Source: Thermoanaerobacteraceae bacterium (GTDB taxonomy: Bacteria > Bacillota > Desulfotomaculia > Desulfotomaculales > Ammonificaceae). From it: a DNA stretch of 6,591 bases. The translations under genes were made by a program, and so were the position numbers. This document shows positions 1 through 5,665 of the stretch, in pieces. Location of the stretch: NCBI GenBank assembly GCA_030016455.1, contig JASEJH010000086.1:1-6591 (forward strand), given 5' to 3'. The notes below the pieces were generated by a model that saw only the letters and a list, made by a program, of their open reading frames with translations, made no database searches and had not been told where the DNA came from. Each line of letters starts with the position of its first letter. Position 1 is the stretch's first letter.

Positions 1-462
1 CGTAAGGGTCTGGCGGCTCTTGCCCCACGAAACGCTCAGGCGTTCCCGGTCGATCACCAGTTCACCAAATACCAGCTTGCTCTTTTCTAGCGGAGGCTTG
101 CGGCGCAAATGCGCACGCACACGGGCCACGAGCTCTCGGACGCTGAAAGGCTTGGTCACGTAATCGTCGGCCCCGGTTTCCAGCCCCAGCACCCTGTCCA
201 TTTCCGCCCCGCGCGCACTTAACATGATCACGGGTATTTCCCGGAGTTCCCGGTCTGCCCGTATAGCCTTGCAGAACTCCAGACCACTCTTTTCGGGCAG
301 CATGACGTCCAGGATGACCAGATCCGGCCGGTGGGCCCGGGCAAGTTTCAGGCCCTCGTCTCCGTCTCCCGCAGTGACAACCCGAAAGCCCTCGCGTTCC
401 AGCGAAAAACACAGCAGCGTCCGGATGTGCTCCTCATCGTCCACAACCAAAATCAGCGGCAT
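1..462 (-). CDS. OmpR/PhoB-family response regulator, 3' end cut by window edge
   Basis: DNA-binding response regulator of a two-component system; a partner histidine kinase would phosphorylate its receiver domain to alter promoter binding. The 154 visible residues start MPLILVVDDEEHIR. The acidic pair is D8/D9, the phospho-acceptor is D52 in DLVILDVMLP, the switch Ser is S82 (VIMLSARG) and the conserved Lys is K104 in DDYVTKPF. A linker (about 118-128) leads into the first strands of a winged-helix effector domain (LVFGELVIDRERLSV...), which marks the OmpR/PhoB class. The remaining wHTH, about 70-80 residues by family length, lies outside the window. The ATG at 460-462 is 3 bp after the pgeF stop, and its Shine-Dalgarno AAAGGAG lies inside the last pgeF codons, so translational coupling is likely. 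A sensor kinase gene would be expected next, beyond the left edge. The regulon cannot be told from this fragment. Confidence 0.93.
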   Translation of the reverse strand, partial: MPLILVVDDEEHIRTLLCFSLEREGFRVVTAGDGDEGLKLARAHRPDLVILDVMLPEKSGLEFCKAIRADRELREIPVIMLSARGAEMDRVLGLETGADDYVTKPFSVRELVARVRAHLRRKPPLEKSKLVFGELVIDRERLSVSWGKSRQTLT

Positions 463-465
463 CTC

Positions 466-1266
466 CTACAGCTCCTTTGACCGGATGGCTGCCACCGCTG
501 CCATTCTACCCGTTTTCCCGCCGTCCCGCCGGTGGGAGAACATCAGTTCCGGATGGCAGGCGGTACAGACCTTTACCACTCCAATACTCCCGCGTGGCAC
601 ACCTGCCGCCACAAGAACCCGGCGGTTGGCCTCCCAGAGGTCAACCCGCCAGACGCCGCCGTCCCGCCGGACGACCCTGTCGCCCCAAGGAAGAAACGCC
701 TCCGCCACCTGCCCGCCGACCGTGTAACAGCAGGGACCGATTGCCGGACCAAGCACCGCCACACATTCGGCCGGGTTCGTGTTGAAGGCCATGGACATGC
801 GGGCCAGCGCCTTTCCCGTGATGAGCTTCAGTGTTCCCCGCCAGCCGGCGTGTGCGATCCCTACCGCCCGCCTCCGGGTGTCGGCGAGAACAACCGGGAC
901 GCAATCCGCAAAGAAGGCCGCCAACGCCAAACCCGGCGTGCTTGTAACCAGACCGTCGGTCGCCGGAAGAGCGGTTTCCGGCTCAAGCGCCCCCGCTCCA
1001 GCCTCCCGGGCGGTTACCAGAGCCACCTCGTCCCCGTGGACCTGCTGTCCCGCAACTGCCCTTTCCGGATCGTATCCGAGCACTTCCGCCAGGCGTTTCC
1101 TGTTTACCGCCACCCGCTCCGGCAGATCCCCCACCCTGAAACCAAGGTTCAGGGTGGCGTACACGCCTTCGCTCACACCGCCCAGGCGCGTGCTGAAGCC
1201 GTGCTGCAGCCACGGGAAATCCAGCAGCGACGCCTGAAACAGTTGCACCCCCCGGTAATCGTTCAA
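466..1266 (-). CDS. pgeF: PgeF/YfiH/YlmD peptidoglycan editing factor (laccase-domain, Cu-oxidase_4)
   Basis: Cytosolic enzyme of the YfiH/YlmD family, often labelled polyphenol oxidase or laccase-domain protein. Family members have been linked to correcting misincorporated Ser in peptidoglycan precursors and to purine nucleoside cleavage; which applies here is not visible. The 266 aa are full length. The metal/active-site trio is present: H77 in QQVHG, C122 in FFADCVP and H139 in HAGWRG. Also seen are the N-terminal GFSTRLGGVS, GPAIGPCCY (173-181) and the C-terminal FSHRRDGGKTGRM. The start is TTG at 1264-1266. No ATG or GTG lies in frame between it and the upstream in-frame stop, and GGGGAT sits about 6 nt before it. 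A GTG six codons downstream is the alternative. An extended -10 promoter lies about 50 nt upstream, and the response regulator gene follows after 3 bp. Classic laccase copper motifs are absent, as usual for the family. Confidence 0.93.
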   Translation of the reverse strand: MNDYRGVQLFQASLLDFPWLQHGFSTRLGGVSEGVYATLNLGFRVGDLPERVAVNRKRLAEVLGYDPERAVAGQQVHGDEVALVTAREAGAGALEPETALPATDGLVTSTPGLALAAFFADCVPVVLADTRRRAVGIAHAGWRGTLKLITGKALARMSMAFNTNPAECVAVLGPAIGPCCYTVGGQVAEAFLPWGDRVVRRDGGVWRVDLWEANRRVLVAAGVPRGSIGVVKVCTACHPELMFSHRRDGGKTGRMAAVAAIRSKEL

Positions 1267-1322
1267 GGCGAAATCCCCGTTTACTTTGCCTGCTCCCCTT
1301 TTACAAGCCTTTTAACCACTAT

Positions 1323-1331
1323 ATTATACCA
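1323..1331 (-). promoter_or_regulatory. Extended -10 promoter for the pgeF-response regulator unit
   Basis: Read on the minus strand this is TGGTATAAT: a perfect TATAAT hexamer (1323-1328) preceded by a TG at the extended -10 position (1330-1331). No good TTGACA-like -35 box lies 16-18 bp upstream, which fits an extended -10 promoter. Transcription would begin near 1316, leaving a leader of about 50 nt before the TTG start of pgeF. It lies in the 110-bp gap between pgeF and the upstream metallo-beta-lactamase gene, so pgeF can be expressed independently of that gene. Confidence 0.55.
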
Positions 1332-1357
1332 TCAACCGCCCGTGCTCCGTTAGACTA

Positions 1358-1374
1358 CCCGCCCTCCGGGCAGG
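1358..1374 (-). terminator. GC-rich hairpin just after the beta-CASP gene stop, no U-tract
   Basis: On the minus strand CCTGCCC pairs with GGGCGGG around a GGA loop (7 bp, including one T-G wobble). It begins 2 nt past the stop codon of the beta-CASP gene. The following bases (TAGTCTAACGG) are not a T-run, so this is not a canonical intrinsic terminator. It may act as a 3' stabilising hairpin or pause site, or have no role. Some read-through into pgeF is possible. Confidence 0.25.
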
Positions 1375-1376
1375 TT

Positions 1377-2900
1377 CTACCGGCTTGCGATCTCTTCCAG
1401 TTGCTTGGCGGCAGCGGCAATCTCGGCCGGGGCCGCCCGGCGCAAAAACTCGTGCAGCCGCTCGCCAAGGCGCCGGTATGCGTCGAGGAGTGCGGCGGCC
1501 TGGACATCCGCCGCCAGCGTCCAGGATGAACCGTAATCCGGCACCACGGCGCTCAACCCCAGTTCGCTCTCGATCTTGCTCCGGAGCGTCTCCGCCGCCT
1601 CCGGCTCGCCGTGAACCACGAAGACCTGCCGGGGTTTCTTTTGAATGCCCTTCAACCAGTTGAGGAGCGCCGGCTGGTCGGCGTGAGCCGAATAACCCGG
1701 AAGCTCCACAATTTCGGCATTAACGGCGATTTCCTCCCCGAAAATCGTCACCATCTTATCGCCGTCGAGGATGTGGCGGCCGAGCGTTCCCTCGGCCTGG
1801 TACCCCACAAACAACACCGTACACTCCGGCCGCCAGAGATTGTGTTTCAGGTGGTGGCGGATCCGTCCCGCCTCGCACATACCGCTGGCCGAAATAATTA
1901 CCAAGCCGCTCTGGATGGCATTCAGGGCCCGGGACTCTTCGGTGGTAACGGAAAAATGAATACATTCAGAGTTTAAGGGATCCTGCCCGCACTGGATCAA
2001 GAAGCGGGTTTCTCTGTCGTAGTATTCCGAATGCCGCGTGAAGATGTCGGTCACTGCCGCCGCCAGCGGACTGTCAATAACAACCTTCACGGGAGGGAGT
2101 TTACCGGCGTGGTAAAGCTCGCTGAGGTCGTAAAGCAGGTCCTGCGTGCGTTCCACGGCAAAGGCCGGAATGATCAGGTTGCCGCCCCGCTGGTAGGTGC
2201 GCCAGAGTACGTCGTGCAATACCGCCTTTTCGTCAATCTCCTGGTGAATCCTGTTGCCGTATGTGGACTCGATGACCACGTAATCGGCATCCTCGACCAC
2301 CGCCGGGTCCTTGACGAACCGCTGTCCCGGCCGTCCGATATCCCCTGTAAAAAGCAGGCGGAAGGAAACCCCGTTTTCCGTGACGGTCAAGAGTACCATC
2401 GCCGCCCCGAGGATGTGCCCGGCGTCCAGGAAAGTGGCGGATACGTGCGGCGCAAGAGACAACTCCGTACCGTAATCAACACCCTCAAAGAAGCGCAGGC
2501 TTTCCTGAGCGTCCGTCAGAGTATAAAGCGGAGCCACGACCGGCCTGCCGGCACGCCTGGCCTTCCTGCTCTTCTGTTCCGCCTCCATTTCCTGAATGTG
2601 TGCCGCATCCGGCAAAAGGACCCCCATCAAGTCAACCGTCGCCTTCGTGGCCAGGATCTTGCCTTGGAAGCCCTCCCTGCACAGGCGCGGAATCAGTCCC
2701 GAATGGTCAATATGGGCGTGCGTCAGCAAAAGGTAGTCAACGGAAGCCGGCAAAAACGGAAAAGGCTTGAAGCTGAGTTCCCGGATTTCCCGGGTACCCT
2801 GGAAGAGGCCGCAGTCAACAAGAACCCGAAGCCCCCCGGTCTCGACCAGAAAACAGGAGCCGGTCACGATCCGGGTGGCGCCGTAAAAACTTAAACGCAT
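1377..2900 (-). CDS. Beta-CASP metallo-beta-lactamase RNA-processing exonuclease family protein
   Basis: Predicted zinc-dependent ribonuclease of the MBL-fold/beta-CASP group (Ysh1/CPSF-like bacterial proteins, COG1236 type), acting in the cytosol on RNA. The 507 residues show the whole motif set: HAHIDH (61-66), H162 in DAGHILGAA, D187 in FTGDIGRP, beta-CASP motif A E212 in ESTYG, motif B with H350/H351 in ASGMCEAGRIRHHL, and motif C H407 in YSAHADQ. A beta-CASP insert occupies about 215-360. An RMMBL (RNA-metabolising) region covers about 370-450, followed by a C-terminal helical tail (about 465-507). All metal ligands are intact, so it should be active. It lacks the layout of RNase J (shorter, no J-type C-terminal domain). 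The ATG at 2898-2900 is preceded by GGGAGAG at about 9 nt. It is divergent from the zinc-ribbon gene and followed by pgeF. The RNA substrate is unknown. Confidence 0.94.
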   Translation of the reverse strand: MRLSFYGATRIVTGSCFLVETGGLRVLVDCGLFQGTREIRELSFKPFPFLPASVDYLLLTHAHIDHSGLIPRLCREGFQGKILATKATVDLMGVLLPDAAHIQEMEAEQKSRKARRAGRPVVAPLYTLTDAQESLRFFEGVDYGTELSLAPHVSATFLDAGHILGAAMVLLTVTENGVSFRLLFTGDIGRPGQRFVKDPAVVEDADYVVIESTYGNRIHQEIDEKAVLHDVLWRTYQRGGNLIIPAFAVERTQDLLYDLSELYHAGKLPPVKVVIDSPLAAAVTDIFTRHSEYYDRETRFLIQCGQDPLNSECIHFSVTTEESRALNAIQSGLVIISASGMCEAGRIRHHLKHNLWRPECTVLFVGYQAEGTLGRHILDGDKMVTIFGEEIAVNAEIVELPGYSAHADQPALLNWLKGIQKKPRQVFVVHGEPEAAETLRSKIESELGLSAVVPDYGSSWTLAADVQAAALLDAYRRLGERLHEFLRRAAPAEIAAAAKQLEEIASR

Positions 2901-2935
2901 TTCTCTACTCTCCCGCGCGCTTGATAATAAACCCT

Positions 2936-2965
2936 ATTCTCTGCCCGCACCCAAAATCCTGTCGA
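2936..2965 (-). promoter_or_regulatory. Possible sigma-A promoter for the beta-CASP gene
   Basis: On the minus strand TCGACA (2960-2965; 5 of 6 to TTGACA) is separated by 18 bp from GAGAAT (2936-2941; 4 of 6 to TATAAT). The start of transcription would fall about 30 nt before the ATG at 2900. Matches are modest and the call rests mainly on position in the divergent intergenic region. Confidence 0.27.
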
Positions 2966-2979
2966 ACCGTGGACCGTTA

Positions 2980-3009
2980 TTGACAAGAGACCGTGTTTCC
3001 CGTTAAGCT
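2980..3009 (+). promoter_or_regulatory. Possible promoter for the FmdB-type gene, flanked by ACCGT repeats
   Basis: A perfect TTGACA -35 box (2980-2985) is followed at 18 bp by TAAGCT (3004-3009), a poor -10 (3 of 6). This leaves a leader of about 30-35 nt before the ATG at 3048. ACCGT is repeated at 2966-2970, 2973-2977 and 2990-2994, on both sides of the -35 box. A good -35 with a weak -10 and nearby repeats would suit an activated or repressed promoter, but this is inference. Confidence 0.33.
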
Positions 3010-3047
3010 TTTAGTTGACGCAGATTACGAACGAAAGGAGAGCTCCC

Positions 3048-3260
3048 ATGCCCATTTATGAATTTCGCTGCAAGGCATGCCACCACCGCTTTGAAAGGCT
3101 GTGTCCGGTCGGTGAAAGTGGAGAAAACCTTTCCTGTCCGGCCTGCAATACCCCGAACCCCGAAAGACTTCTTTCTTCCTTCGCCACCCGCGGCGTCGAG
3201 GGGGGCAAGGGTGCCTCCTGTACCACCTGCAAGGCTTCGAACTGTTCAAGCTGCCATTAA
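3048..3260 (+). CDS. FmdB-family zinc ribbon protein
   Basis: Small cytosolic protein of the FmdB/CxxC_CxxC_SSSS zinc-ribbon family, once described as putative regulators; the molecular role is unknown. The 70 residues open with the family signature MPIYEFRCKACHHRFE. The two zinc knuckles are C8-x2-C11 and C30-x2-C33, followed by PERLLSSFATRG, the usual family ending of the ribbon. The tail adds a second Cys cluster (C58, C61, C66, C69) and terminates in His70. Four extra Cys plus a terminal His could bind a second metal; this is inferred. The chosen ATG (3048-3050) has a strong AAAGGAG at 3034-3040, 7 nt upstream. A TTG 11 codons earlier keeps the frame open but has no such site and would add non-family residues. 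It is a single-gene unit with its own terminator 27 nt after the stop. Confidence 0.92.
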   Translation: MPIYEFRCKACHHRFERLCPVGESGENLSCPACNTPNPERLLSSFATRGVEGGKGASCTTCKASNCSSCH

Positions 3261-3287
3261 AAACTCCAAGCTGCGGTTCAAATAAGT

Positions 3288-3326
3288 AAAAAAAACCGCC
3301 GTGTATCAAAACGCGGCGGTTTTTTT
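3288..3326. terminator. Bidirectional intrinsic terminator between convergent genes
   Basis: A 9-bp stem (CCGCCGTGT at 3296-3304 pairing with ACGCGGCGG at 3311-3319, one T-G wobble) closes a 6-nt ATCAAA loop. It is flanked by eight A (3288-3295) on the left and seven T (3320-3326) on the right, so each strand gives a GC-rich hairpin followed by a U-run. It lies 27 nt past the zinc-ribbon gene stop on the plus strand and 17 nt past the radical SAM gene stop on the minus strand, so it can end both transcripts. Confidence 0.93.
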
Positions 3327-3343
3327 CGTATCCGTTCGGCCGG

Positions 3344-4732
3344 TCAGCGGGCCCGCGCAGTTTTCTTCCGGAGCCCGTGCTTCCGGGTCCAGATTTCATC
3401 TGCCACCTTACCCCACTCCGCAGCGCGCCGGTCGAGGTAGGAAGCGATCGTTCCAGTAAGCACGGAGTCCGCCCCGGGATGGGTAGGCCGAGCACCGGTC
3501 TCCGCCACAATTTCCCTTAGGGCTTGTGGGACGTCAATAATCGGGCAGGGCCGCAAGAAGTTCTCCTGGAACGGCTGCCGCTTCTGGAACGCCGCAAACA
3601 CCGGATTTTTCAGCACTTCGAGCAGGCTCTTCCCTTTGATGTTGTCTGCAGCGAAATGCGCGAAGGCGCAGGGTTCCACGTCGCCGCTCGCCGCAATATG
3701 GAAGTACATCCGGCCGCCGGCGATACAGCCGTGTGTGAGTTCGCCGTCGTTCCAGAAATCGGCGATCTGGATCGGCTTGTGCGTCCGGATGTAAGGAATC
3801 CGCTCCGCCAGGTAGGCGCGTTGCTCCGGCGTCACCATCAGGTCCAAATTGGGATCCCGGCCGACCGGAACGTAGTGGAAGGTCCAGCCGTAGATTGCTC
3901 CCTTGTCAATGAGGAAATCAATGAACTCGTCGCTCGTGACTTCCTCGACGTTGTACTTCGTAATCGTAATTGAAACGCCGAAGATGGCGCCCCGCTCCCG
4001 GAGGGCGTCCATAACCTTCATGATTCGATCGAATACTCCCTTGCCGCGCCGCGCGTCGGTCCGCTCCCGCCATCCCTCGAGGCTTATCGCCGGCGAAAGG
4101 TTACCCAGTTCCACGATCGCGTCGGCCACCCGTTCCGTGATCAGCGTACCGTTGGTATAAAGCATAAAGGCCATGTCCGGGTGCTTTTCTGCCAGGCGAA
4201 GCAGGTGCGGGTACTTGAACGGCTCTCCACCCGACATTACCACCCAGTATATGCCAAGTTCTTTTGCCTCGGTCAGCAGCCGGTCAAGCGTTTCAAAATC
4301 AAGCGTATCGTGCTTTGAATACAGCCCCGCCCAGCAACCTTCGCACCGCAGGTTGCAGTCGCTGGTGGGGTCAACCAGGAAGAAGTTCGGGATATGCACC
4401 CCGAGCCTCTCCGAAAGTTCCTGCTGGCGCGGAATGCCCAGGAGCATCGCGTTGACAAACCAGTTGTACACAAGGCGCCGCTTTACGTTCGGGTGTGTCC
4501 GCTCAAAAAGACGGTTGATGTAGGCCCGTCCCGCCGGATTGTTTTCGTACCAGTCCAGAATCTTTAACGCGTGCTGCTGGTGATGCGGCTGTTTCGCCAA
4601 TTTCTTTGCTAAATTGAGGATTTTTGGGAGGTTTTCCGCGGGATTCCGGTCAACATACCCGAGCATTTGCCGGAGCACCTGTTCCTCGACAAATCGCTTG
4701 GCAAAGTCAAAACTAGGTAAAACGTGTGCCAT
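3344..4732 (-). CDS. Radical SAM enzyme with N-terminal helical domain and SPASM/twitch-like C-terminus
   Basis: S-adenosylmethionine radical enzyme of 462 aa (COG0535 type). Residues 1-115 are mostly helical and charged, and look soluble or peripheral rather than transmembrane. The radical SAM core starts at about 117: C126-x3-C130-x2-C133 (SDCNLRCEGCWAG) binds the 4Fe-4S cluster, GGEP (168-171) contacts SAM, and YTNGT (192-196) and ISLEGW (216-221) follow. Three further Cys, C336 (GCIAGGR), C355 (GDVEPC) and C396 (RPCP), suggest a SPASM/twitch-like site for an auxiliary cluster, with fewer Cys than a full SPASM domain. The ATG at 4732 has AAGGAGG 7 nt upstream, an excellent site. It follows a wHTH gene on the same strand after a 146-bp spacer. 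The substrate is not readable. Peptide or protein modification, or carbon-carbon coupling of lipid chains as in some bacterial membrane-spanning lipid synthases, are possibilities I cannot separate. It ends at the bidirectional terminator. Confidence 0.93.
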   Translation of the reverse strand: MAHVLPSFDFAKRFVEEQVLRQMLGYVDRNPAENLPKILNLAKKLAKQPHHQQHALKILDWYENNPAGRAYINRLFERTHPNVKRRLVYNWFVNAMLLGIPRQQELSERLGVHIPNFFLVDPTSDCNLRCEGCWAGLYSKHDTLDFETLDRLLTEAKELGIYWVVMSGGEPFKYPHLLRLAEKHPDMAFMLYTNGTLITERVADAIVELGNLSPAISLEGWRERTDARRGKGVFDRIMKVMDALRERGAIFGVSITITKYNVEEVTSDEFIDFLIDKGAIYGWTFHYVPVGRDPNLDLMVTPEQRAYLAERIPYIRTHKPIQIADFWNDGELTHGCIAGGRMYFHIAASGDVEPCAFAHFAADNIKGKSLLEVLKNPVFAAFQKRQPFQENFLRPCPIIDVPQALREIVAETGARPTHPGADSVLTGTIASYLDRRAAEWGKVADEIWTRKHGLRKKTARAR

Positions 4733-4878
4733 AAATCCCCCTCCTTCGTTGTCATTTCAAGCCATGGTTGTCGTGTCTATCGGCCAACCTTCTCCTCGCA
4801 CTAAATCCTCCATCGTTACTCACTCCAACCGTACTGTTACCATCCTCACGTGTGCATCCTTCCTCCCACCCCCAAAAC
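4733..4878 (-). other. Spacer between the wHTH and radical SAM genes; no terminator seen
   Basis: This 146-bp stretch has no hairpin with a T-run and no convincing promoter. The best promoter-like match, TTGGAG-N17-TTTAGT, is weak. It is purine-rich on the coding strand, with many GGAG/GAGG runs, and contains several tiny overlapping reading frames. A short imperfect stem (GGTTG ... CAACC) sits about 30-55 nt before the radical SAM start. Read-through transcription from the wHTH gene is the simplest explanation. Confidence 0.5.
4757..4813 (-). CDS. Candidate 18-aa peptide ORF upstream of the radical SAM gene
   Basis: An ATG at 4811-4813 opens an 18-codon frame (MEDLVRGEGWPIDTTTMA) that stops 24 nt before the radical SAM ATG. 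A GGAG lies 9 nt before the ATG, an acceptable ribosome binding site. It could be a leader peptide or a very small precursor peptide, but a frame this short is expected often by chance. A second GTG-started frame of 23 codons (4752-4823) overlaps it in another phase. It is listed only because small peptides beside radical SAM genes sometimes matter; it is unproven. Confidence 0.13.
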   Translation of the reverse strand: MEDLVRGEGWPIDTTTMA

Positions 4879-5544
4879 CTAAACTGACCGTTCGAGTCCC
4901 TCCTTTAAGAAACTGGCCAGTGAGCTGGCCTCGCCTGGCTCTAACTCGTTGAGATGAGCTTGCAACCGTTTAACGCACTCCTCCACGGGCCCGGAGATGA
5001 CACCCCGTACCCGGAGCAGGCTGCCGATGGCCGCACCGGCAAAGAGGCTCAAACCTTGCTCGGGATGCCGCGCCCGGTTGACCATCTCGGCCAGGGCTTT
5101 CCGCCCGCGCCCGCCAATTTCCCCCAGGTGGGCGATCAATACCGTAAGGTTATAAGCGCTTTTTGCCAGCCGGCCCTGAATCTCCGGCAGTTCATGAAGA
5201 AGCTCCGCCACCTTTTCCCTTGCCGCCCGCTTTTTCTCACCCAGTAGTGCCAGCAAGCGCGCCCGCAGCACCAGCCAGTCCTCCGTGCCCGTCTTGAGCT
5301 CCTCCCTTTTTGGAGTCGGCTGGTAAAACACCTGGGTCCGGCCCGGACCTCGCTCCTCTCTGCCCGGTCCGTAAACCGCTTCCAGATAACCGTCGACTTC
5401 AAGCTCACGAAGAATATCGTACGCCGTCCAACGGCTTACTTTGAGCATCTGGGCTACGTCGCTGTAGTGCACCGGTCGCTGGCGCTGCTCGTACATCTTG
5501 AGTACCGCCGCGAGAAAATCCTTGCGCCGTCTTGTTAAGGCCAA
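4879..5544 (-). CDS. Winged-helix transcriptional regulator-like protein paired with radical SAM gene
   Basis: Probable cytosolic DNA-binding protein of 221 aa. Residues 1-75 form a winged-helix module: helix LTRRRKDFLAAVLKMYEQ, then VHYSDVAQMLKVS, the recognition helix RWTAYDILRELEVDGYLEA, and a wing containing a Gly/Arg-rich stretch (GPGREERGPGRTQ) ending in VFYQPTP. Residues 85-221 are a separate helical region of unknown fold, with charged helices (EKKRAAREKVAELLHELPE), a conserved-looking NLTVLIAHLGEIGGRGRKAL and a final helix. It may bind an effector or mediate dimerisation. The start is TTG at 5544, directly before ALTRRRKDF, with GGGGGGAG 4 nt upstream. An ATG at 5796 keeps the frame open but would overlap nrdG by 131 bp and add AT-rich, non-family-like residues, so it is rejected. 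A promoter lies just upstream. It probably regulates its own operon with the radical SAM gene; this is inferred from context. Confidence 0.85.
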   Translation of the reverse strand: MALTRRRKDFLAAVLKMYEQRQRPVHYSDVAQMLKVSRWTAYDILRELEVDGYLEAVYGPGREERGPGRTQVFYQPTPKREELKTGTEDWLVLRARLLALLGEKKRAAREKVAELLHELPEIQGRLAKSAYNLTVLIAHLGEIGGRGRKALAEMVNRARHPEQGLSLFAGAAIGSLLRVRGVISGPVEECVKRLQAHLNELEPGEASSLASFLKEGLERSV

Positions 5545-5550
5545 TCTGCT

Positions 5551-5581
5551 CCCCCCAAAAACCCAAGAACCCCAAAAAACC
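5551..5581 (-). repeat. G-tract/T-tract leader overlapping the wHTH ribosome binding site
   Basis: Read on the minus strand, runs of G of 2, 4, 3 and 6 alternate with runs of T-rich bases of 6, 5 and 5. The last G6 run is the Shine-Dalgarno of the wHTH gene. The tract lies in the mRNA, between the promoter and the start codon. Four G-runs with loops of 5-6 nt could form a two-tier G-quadruplex, or three longer tracts could contribute, but the first run has only two G so a three-tier form is incomplete. Simple polymerase slippage-type expansion is an alternative origin. Confidence 0.45.
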
Positions 5582-5596
5582 AAAATTTTATTTTTT

Positions 5597-5629
5597 ATTA
5601 TATTACACGCCTGCCGTAAAATATGCCAA
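5597..5629 (-). promoter_or_regulatory. Sigma-A-like promoter for the wHTH-radical SAM unit
   Basis: On the minus strand TTGGCA (5624-5629; 5 of 6 to consensus) is followed after 16 bp by TGTAAT (5602-5607; 5 of 6). An overlapping perfect TATAAT (5597-5602) sits 5 bp further on, but its spacing from the -35 would be 21 bp. The surroundings are strongly AT-rich, in contrast to the coding DNA. Transcription would start near 5590, giving a leader of about 45-50 nt that contains the G-tract element. Confidence 0.5.
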
Positions 5630-5665
5630 ATGCGATTAAAACTGATTTTTCCGGAAGACGTTTTC

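Noticed and set aside
62..412. Minus-strand frame of 116 codons inside the response regulator
   Set aside because: It is out of phase with the response regulator, which shows every receiver-domain motif, and it has a Gly/Arg-rich shadow composition.
532..1353. Long plus-strand frame (273 codons) opposite pgeF
   Set aside because: It is antisense to a clearly recognised gene, has a Pro/Arg/His-rich composition with no domain motifs, and is the kind of shadow frame expected in GC-rich DNA.
2031..2894. Long plus-strand frame (287 codons) opposite the beta-CASP gene
   Set aside because: It is antisense to a gene with all catalytic motifs intact, shows no recognisable domains and has no plausible ribosome binding site or promoter.
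3015..3047. TTG start 11 codons upstream of the FmdB-type gene
   Set aside because: No ribosome binding site precedes it, whereas AAAGGAG sits 7 nt before the ATG at 3048, where the conserved MPIYEFRC begins.
4614..4952. Plus-strand frame of 112 codons spanning the spacer and flanking gene ends
   Set aside because: It is antisense to two genes, lacks domain features and ribosome binding site, and is explained by low stop density.
5630..5665. Possible terminator after nrdG (AAAAC ... GTTTT arms and a TTCCGGAA palindrome)
   Set aside because: The arms are only 5 bp with a long loop, the palindrome is short, and no T-run follows, so it is not a credible intrinsic terminator.
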